Shown here: positions 27,273 through 38,900 of the stretch, piece by piece
How the letters are laid out: each line of letters starts with the position of its first letter
Position numbering within the stretch: the first letter of the stretch is position 1
Assembly: GCA_030141605.1 (NCBI GenBank)
Contig: JAQGDQ010000525.1
Span: forward strand, 62,985 to 126,984
Source of the DNA: Tubiluchus corallicola
Taxonomy: Eukaryota > Priapulida > Priapulimorpha > Priapulimorphida > Tubiluchidae
DNA length: 64,000 nucleotides
Direction of reading: 5' to 3'
Notes under the pieces: generated by a model
Databases searched by the model: none
Told to the model about the DNA's origin: nothing
The model's input: only the letters and a program-made list of their open reading frames with translations
Program-made: the position numbers and the translations under genes

Positions 27273-27843
27273 TCAATAAATTATGTTTAAACCAAAAGAA
27301 CTTATAAATAGCATACTTAATATTAACAACACTTAATTTAATAGCATTAGTTAACAAATTGTTGAGTCAAACACAAAACTGATTGTTAATGCTCCATATC
27401 AAATTATTAATCAGAAATGATGCTTTCATATTGCTGAATTTTTCAAACAAAAAACAAAATTCTTGACAATTAATCCAAGACCTTGAAATTTAGATTCTGG
27501 AAAAACTTAAATCTTAAACATTGGGGCTGAAATTAACAATTAGATCCTTCGAACAGAAAGTCAAATTACAACTATAGAATGTGATGCAACAAACTAAACT
27601 TAACTGATGCATTAATTAAATTTTGAGACACTTAGTTAACCAAAATCCATGAATTTATATTCATTTGAGATCTTGAGTTTAGACACTTAGATATGATTCT
27701 GTAACTTGCATTTTTTACATTCAATTCGGACTTCCTATTTATTATAGTATATAATAATATAATATTATAGTATTATAATATCTTAGTTTTGGTATGTTAT
27801 GTATCTTTATTAACTATTGCTCACCAAATTCATTTTCACCTAC

Positions 27844-28911
27844 CAGAGGGTAATCTAACTGGTCTGGAAGAAGCAGAAGGTGAGTTATGTTGACCAGATG
27901 AAGTTGACCTCCCAGAAGAATCGGAAGGCTTTGCTGCTCTCCACACAGACATTGTTGGTAAATCTGTTCGATAGCCTTCACCGACCTTCATCGGCATTGC
28001 AGATATCGCCCTCCCCTGTGCTGAACTACCAGAACCTTCATCTGCGGATGCTTCTGAAGCGTGCTCATTCTTTTCATTTGAAGTACATATCCCTCCATCA
28101 GCTCCATTGGGAGGAGACCTTGGTGCCTTCCAAACCGACATGGTAGGAGTTTCAGTAACCTGTCCTGATGCACTTCCTTGACTTGCAGCTGGTTGACTAG
28201 GCTGCTTTGCTCGCCAGACTGACATTGAGGGCATTTCATCACGATAACCAACAAATCTGCCAGACCGGTTTGTGCCATCTTGGTTTATTTGTTGCTCACG
28301 GGGATTTGGAAAGCGAGGTGAATGCACTGGGGGAAATGGAGGTACTCCACTATGAAATCCAAAGTTTGGTGTGTTTGCCTGACTTGGCCTAACACCCATC
28401 ATACGTTGCTGAATGCATTGCATTGCTGCGGCACGAGTTTGTTGGTATATAGCAGCAAAACGTTGTTGGAATGCTTCTTGTGCTCTCCTCTGTGATGGAT
28501 CAACACCAGATCTTGCCTGAGATGAACCAGCACTATTGCCAGACTCATGTGATATGGCAGGGTGCACAAAGGTGGAGGAGTCATATCCCTGGGCATAAGA
28601 ACCCTCATCAGAATCACGACCCGTCTGGTCGCGTATAGGAGACCTGCTTCTAATATTATGCCTTTGTCCATAATATGGATCAGTTGTCCGAGTTCTAGAA
28701 ATGTAACTTGGAATGGGTTCATTGTCAGAATAGCCATGGTACCTCTGAGAAGATTGATATTCAAGTGGTCTGTTTCTGTTTGCGTATCTTTGCTGTCCTT
28801 GGGAATACGAGCCCGGCAGTGATTGATGTTGTTGATTGTTGATGTTAGAGTGTGCCTCGTCTGACATGTCCATAGCCATGGCAGCGGTCATCCTCCTGGG
28901 TCCTCCTGGAG
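27844..28911 (-). CDS. Low-complexity exon with MSVW[RK]A repeats: POP1 N-terminal exon or last exon of another gene
   Basis: The exon has an acceptor (CTATTTTTAG) at 28912 and about 355 open codons rich in Ser, Gln, Arg and Pro. It is predicted disordered, with a basic Q/R segment (SQRRAQEAFQQRFAAIYQQT). Three copies of one motif stand out: MPSMSVWRAKQPS, TPTMSVWKAPRSP and LPTMSVWRAAKPS. At the end a strong donor (G|GTAGGTG) overlaps an in-frame TGA at 27836-27838. Splicing would leave one G, which joins AC of the POP1 exon at 27005 to make GAC (Asp) in frame. Alternatively the TGA is real and AATAAA (- strand, 27811-27806) ends a separate gene. The family is not recognised. Confidence 0.6.
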
Positions 28912-28992
28912 CTAAAAATAGACAGCTAAATTTTGTAGTCATTTGTTAGCATAGATATAATCCAACATTCTACATGAAATGTTTGTGAGGAG

Positions 28993-29223
28993 TTAAGTGA
29001 AAGCAGATTTAACGACATCAATGAATACTTTTTCCATTTCTGATATAAAGTACTTTGAAAGTGCATAACTCAAGGGCTGTTTTTGCCAGGCAATCGACTG
29101 CAACATTTTTGGATTGTGCAACAAACAGGGCACCAATTGCTTACTCGCTTTTTGAGCGAGCCTGGTAATCTCTCTCTGCAAACGCGTGGCAGTTAGATCT
29201 ATGGTTATTGGTAATATATTCAT
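28993..29223 (-). other. Unexplained 70-codon open frame between two - strand exons
   Basis: The frame reads LTATRLQREITRLAQKASKQ, later SKYFISEMEKVFIDVVKSAF, and ends in TAA. Its amphipathic, Lys/Glu-rich composition looks coding. An AG just before AT CTA ACT would join in phase to the exon at 29477, so it could be an alternative terminal exon, but the acceptor lacks a pyrimidine tract. No family is recognised. Confidence 0.25.
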
Positions 29224-29476
29224 TGATAAGATAAAAAATGTACACTACACCAGAGTGAAGCTGGTTGTGCTATTTTGTCAGAACACTAAATTGTATAAGG
29301 ATTTATATATACTGTAATCAAATTAGCTTGAAAATGTAATACTATTGAGTAAGAAATGTTTGCCTGAATGAAAAAAACATGCTTGTTCTGTGTTCTTTTC
29401 ACATGACACTGTTTTCAAAATTATTTCATTAAATTTACCTAAAGCATCGCTGAATTTCTATAGTAAAGAAATATAC

Positions 29477-29531
29477 CTGTTCTCGTCCCACTTCCATGTC
29501 TTTGACTTTGGTCATCATATCGCTTATCCTG
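29477..29531 (-). CDS. Small exon joining in phase to the MSVW-repeat exon
   Basis: On the - strand an acceptor ATGCAG|CAG (a NAGNAG site, so the exon could start three bases later) opens QDKRYDDQSQRHGSGTRT. It closes at donor ACAG|GTATAT with one base left over, which completes GCT (Ala) with the CT at the start of the exon at 28911. The polar composition matches the next exon. Exons further upstream were not identified. Confidence 0.55.
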
Positions 29532-29699
29532 CTGCATTTGGTAAGTGTACATGAAGGGTTAAGTAGTAACTTCTAATCAAATTGGTCAACTATGTAAAGG
29601 AAAAAATTGAATAATTAAGGAAAATTTAAATAAAGAATATTCTTAAATGTTCATTCATATAATTATAAGCGCAATATTAAATTAGAAAGCCTGAAAAGT

Positions 29700-29775
29700 T
29701 TTGCACCTCAGCTGGGCCTCGAACCAGAGTTCTTCTACTTTTCAGACAGCTACGCTAACTGTTATGATGCCTGAC
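29700..29775 (-). other. Degenerate tRNA-like sequence (possible SINE head or tRNA relic)
   Basis: The - strand carries an A-box-like TTAGCGTAGCTGTCTG and, about 35 bases on, a B-box-like GGTTCGAGGCC. The T-stem and acceptor stem pair poorly, so this is not a functional tRNA. CTGAAAAGT also repeats around it. Confidence 0.3.
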
Positions 29776-30190
29776 TTTTCAGACAATAATATTACTATCA
29801 ATGAGGTGTATCGATGATCCTTGTCCACCCTGTATGAAGACAATAAACGAGATAAATGCACAAAAGCAGCAGTAGCACACAGCACTGTTACAATTTAATA
29901 ATGTTAACCACTGCATTAATTGCATAGTAGTGTAGAACAAGAAGTGCAATTAGCCAAGGCCATGCTATTGTAATCCATATGAGTGACTAGTAACTTACCG
30001 GAAAAGTGACACACTACAAACGGCACATGCTTTTGAAATAATTTTACAGGGTTAACACACTTAAGAACAAACACCCACACGGTATATAACTCAAGTTACT
30101 TTAAGTTGAGACTCTAAACTAATGGACTTGTGAATTCTTAGTACCTTTACATAAGACAAGGTAAAAAGATCACAAAAAATGACCACACAT

Positions 30191-30224
30191 GCGACTGTGC
30201 ACCATGACGTTTTGGCCACGTGAC
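30191..30224 (+). repeat. 34-bp direct repeat with TGACGTTTTGGC and CACGTG, copy 1
   Basis: GCGACTGTGCACCATGACG followed by TTTTGGCCACGTGAC recurs 459 bases downstream with 32 of 34 identities. It combines a CRE-like TGACG with an E-box CACGTG. It lies upstream of the - strand exons at 29.5 kb, where a promoter could be. Whether it is regulatory or part of a repeat is not known. Confidence 0.5.
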
Positions 30225-30649
30225 CTACGTTTTGTTTTAGTGTCTTTACGAAAAAAATATTTGTAAATAATAATAACAAAATATTTTATTGTATAAAATA
30301 GCACATAAGTAGTACATTATTTTTTGCAGTACAAATTAAAACTTTTCATTAGTGTGCAAGTTATATGTTGCAATGCACGCGGCACGGAGCTTACCAGCTA
30401 TAACTTTGTGTACGATTCGAGAGGTAACAACGCAAAACGTGGCCAATTTAATGTGCAAATAAATTTTTTCAGGTTAGATTCCGGTAAAATTGATAAATAA
30501 TTGACGTTTTTTGCCGTTTAGGTGTCAATTACGGCTGCAGCAAAACCCTGATAATATTTCTAAGCGTTGTCACGCATTTGACAAAGATTGCAGTTAAAAT
30601 GTCTTAATATTATTATTTTGACATTAGAAAACGTAAATTGATTACTCGT

Positions 30650-30683
30650 GCGACTGTGCACCTTGACGTTTTGGCTACGTGAC
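30650..30683 (+). repeat. 34-bp direct repeat, copy 2
   Basis: This is the second copy of the motif at 30191-30224. The E-box is changed to TACGTG and one further base differs. The flanks share only patchy similarity (CTTTTAGT). Confidence 0.5.
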
Positions 30684-30888
30684 TTTGTTTCGCTTTTAGT
30701 TCCAATATCAAAAACATTCATTACTTATTCTTTGTAAACTTCAAATATCTGAAACGAATACTAAAGTCATTTTTTCCTTTTATTTCATTGCTGAAAAATA
30801 CAACATTTAACTGTGGTTTTGTATCAATGTACTTCTTTTTAATTAGTTAGCTAACTTATCTATGTTAACACAAATTATACCAAAAATG

Positions 30889-31395
30889 TTAATTATTATT
30901 ATTATCACTGAAAATAACCATTCGCACAAAGCTTATAATTGTTTGCGAAGTCTAAGAGACCTAACCATAAGACGGTTATTGACGGTCTCACAACAATTTG
31001 TGAAATTGCGGTAGATTTGATGCGTCAACTGTTTCACTATTAAGTGAATTCCAAGGGCCTGCAACACGAGAAGAGAAGATATGAGCTCTGATATCAGTGC
31101 GAGAGTATTGTACAAATAATTTAGAATTGTGTCCACCTAAATCACGTAGTGGTCTAGAAAAAAAATTGTCACTATGCAAAATAGAACTACCACTAATGAC
31201 TTTATAACAGTTAATAAGATCTATAGTATCATGGCGTTGTTCAAGAAAATTGATAAATATAATATTATATAATTGATTATATGAATTAATTTTATATACA
31301 TGCACTATTTGACATGTTCTATATTGTGTTTTGCCAATGTACATTATATGTATTTGTGCAATGAATTGAATTGAACTGAAAAATGTAAAATCCAT
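30889..31395 (-). mobile_element. 3' end of a non-LTR retrotransposon (LINE), truncated
   Basis: The - strand frame contains LEQRHDTIDLINCYKVISG, RDLGGHNSKLFVQYSRTD and HIFSSRVAGPWNSLNSE, the conserved region after the reverse transcriptase of CR1/Jockey-type LINEs. It is followed by a stop and then by an (AAT)n-like tail at 30889-30906, a usual LINE 3' end. The 5' part is missing. From about 31400 to 33245 I see no gene apart from a 24-bp palindrome. Confidence 0.7.
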
Positions 31396-31585
31396 TTAAT
31401 TTGGTTGAAATAACAATATAGCACTGTATACATGTAGCAATGATATTATCATTAAATGATATCGTAAAGGAGGAACACGATTTGGTTCTATTGATTGATT
31501 GTTGTTCTGATACGACAGGGAGGTATTATCGTATTACAATTATGTTCAAATGTAGAGTTATTCCTATACAGACGAATTTTCATTT

Positions 31586-31609
31586 TATCCTTACTTCAAA
31601 GTAAGGATA
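31586..31609. repeat. 24-bp near-perfect palindrome
   Basis: TATCCTTACTT and its complement AAGTAAGGATA are separated by two bases (CA). It could extrude as a cruciform. No element boundaries are evident. Confidence 0.5.
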
Positions 31610-33245
31610 CTGGATAAGTCCATTATAACTAAGGTATGCATCCTCCGGACTGGGTTCTCAGATTGGCATGCGATGTGCTGTGCTTTACTGTCAGAATTAT
31701 CATATTTTTTATATTAGTGTTATCTCTGTACCTTTCAGAAATGTGCATTATGTACTCATTAGCATGTTCTAGCTCTGTCTATTACATGATTACATCTAGG
31801 TTAAAATATCTATAGTCTAGATGCCATAAATTACGACTGCTATGCTAATTGCCAATTGCTACGGTAATTTGATCTGTGAAAAGCACTTTTAAAATTAGCT
31901 GCAGTGAGCTTCTAAATTATTTTGCTTCCGCTTTTTTATACTAATGTAAAATAACGCGATCCAATAAGCTTAACAAAGTTATGTCAATTATCTGTCCACG
32001 TTCACAGTGTTCTCACTATCTAGGTGGCCAAATTGAATATTTATGTTAACAGAAACTTAGAGAATTAGTCAGTGTAGAAGTTTCCCTCATAGTGACAAAT
32101 AGCAGCATTTGGCTGCTTATCATAAACTCTCTTGAGTGTCAGTTTAGGAAACGCTAATTATTTCAATAGGTTCGAAGGGTATTGCTTCATTTCCCAAGGC
32201 TAATCAGATTTTAATGTATATATGCATTAATTAGTAACAGTGAAGACAAGTTGATCAACTCATTATGTTGTTTCAAAAGCAAGCTAAAACATCAAAGAAA
32301 TTTCTTTTTAGTCTGATTTTACAAAGAGCAGTAAACATTAGAGTTATTAAACTAAACATCCCTATATATTGCATCTTTTAAGAAAAGGGTCATGTCCGAC
32401 AGTTATAATGGACTACCCTTTTTCCAATGCAATATCGTCACGTTATTTTTTGTGTAGGTGATCAATATAAATTCTTTTATCCATGAGCAGCAGAGCTAAG
32501 AGAATTCTCATGCTCATTTGATCGAGTTTTGTTAGGCCAACAGTTTTAGGCATCCTCATCTTAATTCACTAGCCTCATAAAATGTTTGGCTTACGAGATT
32601 CTTCTCAGTCAAACAGTATTAGTTTTTTTACTGCTGGAACATGACAGACTGTTGTTACATTATTTGTAATGGAAGACAAGGCTTAGCCATCGTTTTGCTT
32701 AATGACATGCCTTGGAAGAATGCATTAGTATCGTAAATCCAGGATTTACTGTAGTTATGCTTGATGCAAGAATACATGCATGTTATAATACTAAATTTAT
32801 GTTTGATACTGTACCATTTGCTTTTTGGTGATTCAAACAATAATTGCTCTGTAATATTATAAACTGAATTTAATTTTAAATAAAATCAAATTAAATGTTT
32901 ATTCCGTACAAAAAAAGCACTTCGCACGAACTGCACTGTGCACTTGATGTTGTATTTTCCAGAGTAAAAATTTTCAGACACTTGCCTGCCTATGTACTTG
33001 TAAAAGACGATTTCAGTGGCTGTACTATAATGACTTCGTATATTTGTGGTGTTGACCTACGTCACAGCATAAGAGATTTCGTGGTTTTGGCCATAAATTC
33101 AAACATCAGATGACCATGTTTTTATTTGAGCCTTTTTTGTATGGTGTGTCTAGGGAGACGGCATATTTTCTTGGACCACATTTGTTAAAGCGTTCATTGA
33201 CTGACCCTGAATCGTTTAAAAATATAAGATACTTTTCTTTTCAGA

Positions 33246-33359
33246 ATGATTTCTGACGTGCAGCTGGCAATCTTCTCCAATTTGCTTGGAGTCACGTTGT
33301 TCATTTTGGTGATACTTTATCATTATGTAGCTGTGAATAGTCCAAAGAAACACGAATAA
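33246..33359 (+). CDS. OST4: Oligosaccharyltransferase subunit OST4 (complete microprotein)
   Basis: OST4 is a tiny single-pass ER membrane subunit of the oligosaccharyltransferase, which transfers the N-glycan to nascent proteins; it stabilises the assembly with the catalytic STT3 subunit. The frame encodes 37 residues, exactly the human length: [19 protein letters not shown], a hydrophobic helix (about residues 7-30), then [13 protein letters not shown] before TAA. Similarity to the family is end to end. An acceptor (CTTTTCTTTTCAG) ends two bases before the ATG, so a 5' UTR intron is likely. AATAAA overlaps the stop (33355-33360) and another candidate lies at about 33582. Confidence 0.95.
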   Translation: MISDVQLAIFSNLLGVTLFILVILYHYVAVNSPKKHE

Positions 33360-34344
33360 ATGGTTACCGCTGTAAGTATTTCAGAGCTTTGTTATATGCT
33401 TTATTTTTTTGATAGGTGGCTGAGATCGATTTATCTAGTATATCGTGCTTTTAGTGGAAGTGATGTTCTGTTTGTGCATAGAATATAGCTGCAGTAACTT
33501 ATCCAATGGCAGATGCTACAATATCAACATAAACAATGTCAGACTGGGTGTTAATTTCACTAGATTTATTTTCATTGCTTAATAAAATTTAATCAATAAT
33601 GGATATTCATACTCTCTGTACTGGTTTAGGTGAAAGGTTATACTGTTTCATTCGTATCATCAACACACTGTTACAGTTTTTTAGTATTCAGCTATCATTT
33701 TGATTACAGTGGTTTTACTGTGGTTTGTGTCTCTGGATCAGTTCTTTAAAACATCATTGTAAAACCGTGAGCTCAATAACATATTCAATCCTAGTTTAAT
33801 CCGACCGTATAAAAGTACTCCGATGAACACTAGTTCATTTGTAGTAAATACATTGGTATTTACTCATGGTTATTTTTTAGGTAAACAAACACCGAATGCA
33901 TAGTCGCTGTCATAGAAAATGTAATGAATAACACCATCTCGTTGTTGTGAAACATCTGCTACAATCTACTGAGTATATTAACAGCAATGGTTATGCACAG
34001 GTGTGGCAACTATGATCTGCGGCATAGCTGATGAATTCACCTGTCTGACAAGTATTAATTCATGTAAGAAATGTTTAAAATAACCGAAGTGAAAATTTCA
34101 CCATTTTGTTTTTTGTTCCTAGCTAAAATCATAGTAAAGGTGATGCAGAATTTTCATGAAACTTTATAATTGAAAAGAATTTTTCTGTAATTTCTATTAA
34201 AATGCACCACAAACAAGAATATTTTTAAGTTACCTTGTAAAAAATTATAGTTCTGAATAAATTATGTAAAAATTTTTATATGAGTGTGATTTTTGCATCA
34301 TATCTATAGTTAGTTGATACTTCATTCTGCTTTAGTAGTCTCTG

Positions 34345-34632
34345 GATGTTAGTGCTTTGAAATGGTCTCTGGATGTGGTTTCTCTGACGTCTTGTGGCCT
34401 GTTCCACAAGCATATTACTCTGGGGTAGAAGTATATTAAGTAAATGATGAGTCTTGCTACTGGTTAATGAATTTGCTGTTATTCCTGTCACTCAAGGATA
34501 ACAGCAAATTCATTCTACCAGCAGCAAGAGTCAACATTTACTTATATTCCTACCATGGAACTATACACTTATCCAACAAAGTTCCCCTCAGACATCAGAA
34601 AAATCACATCCAGAGACCACTTCAGTGCACTA
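34345..34632. repeat. Foldback palindrome (about 290 bp) between OST4 and SPO11
   Basis: TGTTAGTGCTTTGAAATGG, TCTCTGGATGTGG and TGAATTTGCTGTTAT in the left arm return as reverse complements on the right (ATAACAGCAAATTCA, CACATCCAGAGACCACTTC). The centre is near 34489. The arms carry scattered mismatches. It is likely a MITE or foldback element. Confidence 0.7.
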
Positions 34633-35165
34633 ACACCCTCAGCTGCTACTACAATGGGAGTGCCACCACACCTTACCTGTCTGTAAATCTAGTCATGTTT
34701 TTAGCCTGCACCCACCATGTTTGATTTCCCTTCTTTCACCTCTAATCATAACCTCCAGTACCATCACCAATTACTGAGTTGTTTTTCTCAGAATTTATAC
34801 CAATCGTGCACACCCTAGCTACTACTGTGTCATGAAAGATTTAGAAGCATATTGTTCAAAACTTCAATTAGTATGTACTAGTGACATGTAATAGCCACCA
34901 TTGATGATTGTGTACGGTTTATTGGGTAATATATTTGGTATTAATAGAAATTATTCACTGAAGCTCTTAGACTGCTGTGAAAGTTATTAGTTACTTTGCC
35001 ACATTCTAGTTGTAAAGTACAAACTGGGTCATTTTGTCGTAACAGACCTTATAAAGTAATAAAGAGACACATTTCTGAACAATAAACTTTGCTGTAGCTA
35101 GCACATTAATAAATTACTTGTCACAATGAGGTTTATTACATTAACACAATTTTGGAAAACCAGAA

Positions 35166-35247
35166 TGTGATTAACTTTATCTAACCTGATGAAGGAAGCA
35201 GTGGTTTCCCAAAATATCGTTAATAATAATAAACGTTGTGATTAACT
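35166..35247 (+). other. Hammerhead-ribozyme-like core between 11-bp direct repeats
   Basis: TGTGATTAACT occurs at 35166-35176 and again at 35237-35247. Between them lies CTGATGA, a short stem (GGAA...TTCC) and CAAA, close to the hammerhead core CUGAUGA-stem II-GAAA but with C in place of the first G. Such cores occur in Penelope-like and related retroelements. It is too short and altered to call active. Confidence 0.3.
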
Positions 35248-35931
35248 ACTATTTTTATGGATACGCAACACCACTCGTCAACATTTATTGTTTGTTTCAT
35301 CAGAGTACTTTGTAACATGTAAGCAAGAATAACCAGGCAGTAGAATGCGTACTCATTTCATAGTAGCAAACTGGTATATCTAAAGTTTGAGGAATTTAGT
35401 ACTATGGGGCAAACATGTAGGCATTTTGGCATATTTTAATATTAATCGATTACTGATCATTAAACTGTTAGAACATTTTTTCTTTTCATTGGGAACAATC
35501 TCATCTTTCTTTTCTGAGATAAGATTGATTATTCTAAAAAGAATACTGGCATATTGCCCTTGGGCGTAGTGCCGTTGTTTATAAAACTACTGGAGATACA
35601 AAACTTATCAGTCTCTTATGACATTTTACTTCAGCATTTATACTGATAACCCAGATCTCTAGCTGAAAATCTTTCGAGCCACTGATTTCCTGTAATCCTT
35701 CCTCAGCCATTTCTCCTGCATTATGATTTCTTCCTTAAATATGCCTTTCAGCTTGAAATTTTGATACATGTACATTCTTTGTTTAAAAATAGTGGGTTCA
35801 TGGTTTAGCTCAAAGAACACAAGATGCAAGTCTAATTCATGTTTATGACAAGCTTAATAAAAATGTATTACGGTATGCAGAAATTATTTTCTGAAGTGAC
35901 TGAATATCAGTTGATGACTTTATTGTGACAG

Positions 35932-38900
35932 AATCATCATCAGAATCGTATCTTTCCAAGTTTTCAAGTGGACAAAAGAAGAAAATGCAAAAAGCCGATG
36001 AGTTCTGGTTTGCAATAAATGAATTAAGAAAAGACTTAGTTGCTTGTGAACGGATTAAGCTTGTTAATGAACGTTTTGGTCCCTTTTCTTCATGTAAAAA
36101 ACTTGGAGACATATCCTCAAATTCAAGGTAAGTGAAAGCAGGCTTATGTAAAATCTTTTTTTGACCTAAATTTTTAATATGTGTAGTACATAATAGATGT
36201 ACATATGTAAACTTTTCCCGTGCCTGTAGTCAGAGTCATGTCTGTACAAAAAACTAAAACCAGTGAAGCTATAATTGCTAAACTTGGCGCAAGGATAGGG
36301 CTTGGCAAGCACTGTAAACTCACTGATTTTGGTTTCCAGAGGTCAAAGCTCAAGGTCTTGTGACCTTATCAAAGTCATCAAGAAATGTCTAGAAAATCAA
36401 AACAGATGAAGCCATAATCATCAAACTTAGCACAGGGATAGGTCTGGACAAGTCATGGAAATGTTTTGGCCAAAAAATCAAGGTTCAAGGTCACGGTAAT
36501 CAAAAACTGTCAAAATAAATTTATGCCCATAATGATTTCATGACAGGATATGAGTCAGCACTGCTACTGAACTGAATGCCTTCATTCTGGTTTGCTATCT
36601 ACTTAGCCTCGCCCGTTTCAATTTAGACTTGGCTAGACAGAATACATCATTGCATGCCTCGCATCAAGTTGAGGTGATGAGCTGATATAATATAACAGGT
36701 ATCTGGAGACCAATTTGCCTTTTTTCACTACAGTAGTGAATTGATGTGACTTGTACATATGACGTTAAAAGTATTCTGTAATGTTTTGTTATTAAAACAA
36801 CATCCACTTGCAATGTAGTAAACAGCTGTGCACTTCCACAAGTAACTATAGTGCCTCCTCATAAATTTCTGCTGGAAAATGATGCTTTTTTATTATACAC
36901 TATGATGCCTCCACCTATGAACTAAGATTATGTTTGTTTTTGCCATGGGCTCAGTCCTTTATGGTCTTTTGCATTGCATCTACAAAAAACATTATTACAG
37001 TGAAATGCAAATACTGAAAATTACTCTGTAAATCAGGAAAATTTAGGATCCAATTACTCCACCTAATTGGCCATTTACTTTCTGAGCAAATCATCCCGAT
37101 TTTGATATGCATGCATTAATGTGTTTTAATGATTATGTTTGATTTTGTTTTAGTAACATTGTAAAATTTTCTTTTTCTCTGAACAGAAAGGATGTTTTAG
37201 AATTGTTAGAAAGCCACATCACACAGTTTATCAAGCAACTTTGCCAAGGCAGCTCTCCAGAGCTACTTCTTCCCATGACAACAAGACAGAAATGCAAAAG
37301 GTAAGTTGATTACTACATTAAACTGCAGTTGACGGAATAACTTCTAGTTTAGTTCTGTGTAGTGTATTATTTTTAATATTAATTTAAGATTATTGATTAG
37401 TGATAGAATGGAATCGCAGTTATTGAATTGTTGAAACCATATTTGACCATAAGAAAGGAAATGTGAAATTCGCAATGTTTCCTAGTTCAAATCCAGGTTC
37501 TGTTTCGACTTTCGATTTCAGAAATTTCATAAACTGCAGATTTATTTTTGTTATTGAATGGGTTATTGTGAACAATTTTTTGAAACAGTTTTTCTGCAGG
37601 GCAAAGATTGGACCCGGTGGTGATGCTTCAAATGAATTAACAAGAATCAGGTTTACGTCTCCTACTTCAATGAGGAAATTTGGTAATAATTTTAGAATAC
37701 ATTTTAAACAGATAAATTAGCACAAAGTAATAAAATTGTGTAGCAAATACCAACAAAGTTTACTTCACCTTGTAAAGAATATTCATATGTACGTTTAGAA
37801 TGTAAAAAATATACATATTGTTTTTGTAAATAGTATTAATCTATGCTAATAAGTTGTGAATCTCCAGTGTTTCTATGTTATAAATCTTTTGTATTTCTGT
37901 GTAAAACAACTATGGATTTGATCAATGTTGTATTGAAGCAAAATAAAGGAGTGCTAGTGACTAATGTATACACCAGTCGGGCAGACGGGTTAGTGGCTAG
38001 TCAGTAAATGTTTTTGATCTTACGTTTCCCCTTACCAAAAGTGGCTTTGTAAAAAAAGTTAAAAAAATATACTGCGTGTTGTTTCTATAATGTTTCAGAG
38101 GTAGCTTCGTGTTAACGTTGCAGTTCTGCATAACAACATTTACTTTAGCAACATTTTGATATTCTTGGCTAGCAAACCTTGATTCATTTTTTTCTTAGCG
38201 TTAATGACACATGTTATGGGAATTATATACCGTCTGATACAGACTAACACATTTTGCACAAAAAGAGACATATATTACCAGGACGTGGGACTCTATGGCA
38301 CACAGCGTCGATTGGACGAATGTGTTGATAATATAGCTCGTATGTTAAATGTTCCAAGACGGGAACTTCATGTGGTAAGAATTTGTGTATTTTACAAATT
38401 AGTTTAAACTTATCATTATAATGTTTACAAATTGCTTTCCAGTAAACTGCTTCTGAGCGATTTCATGTGAGATACTACTCCCCCTCTACCCTTCCTACTA
38501 TTTTTTGCAATGGGAGAAATATGCATCTGAGCATTGCTAAAAAAAAGTCTGTTGGTTTAGTGTTTCATCTTAAAAGGTTGTCCTTGCCAGTGGGTTGGAT
38601 TCTGCTCTTACCGAGACTGTCTAAGTAGACTATGCCACTGAATAGCTGGATAGCAGCTTTGATAATACATGACTGCATAGAAATGTGTATATATATTTTC
38701 TTTGTATATTTGTATAGTGGCCTAGCACGGAGTGTGCTGATTGATCAGGGCGGCCAATACTATAATTGAGAGGAAGAAATTGAACAATTTTCTTGTGTGC
38801 TTTAAAAAAAATAGGAAAGAAGACCACTACAGCCCCTATAGTTCATCGTCAAACATGGTTTTCAAAATTCGGTGCGAAACTTGACTATATTACTGATACT

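Noticed and set aside
29700-29775. Functional tRNA gene on the - strand
   Set aside because: A- and B-box words are present, but the T and acceptor stems do not pair well.
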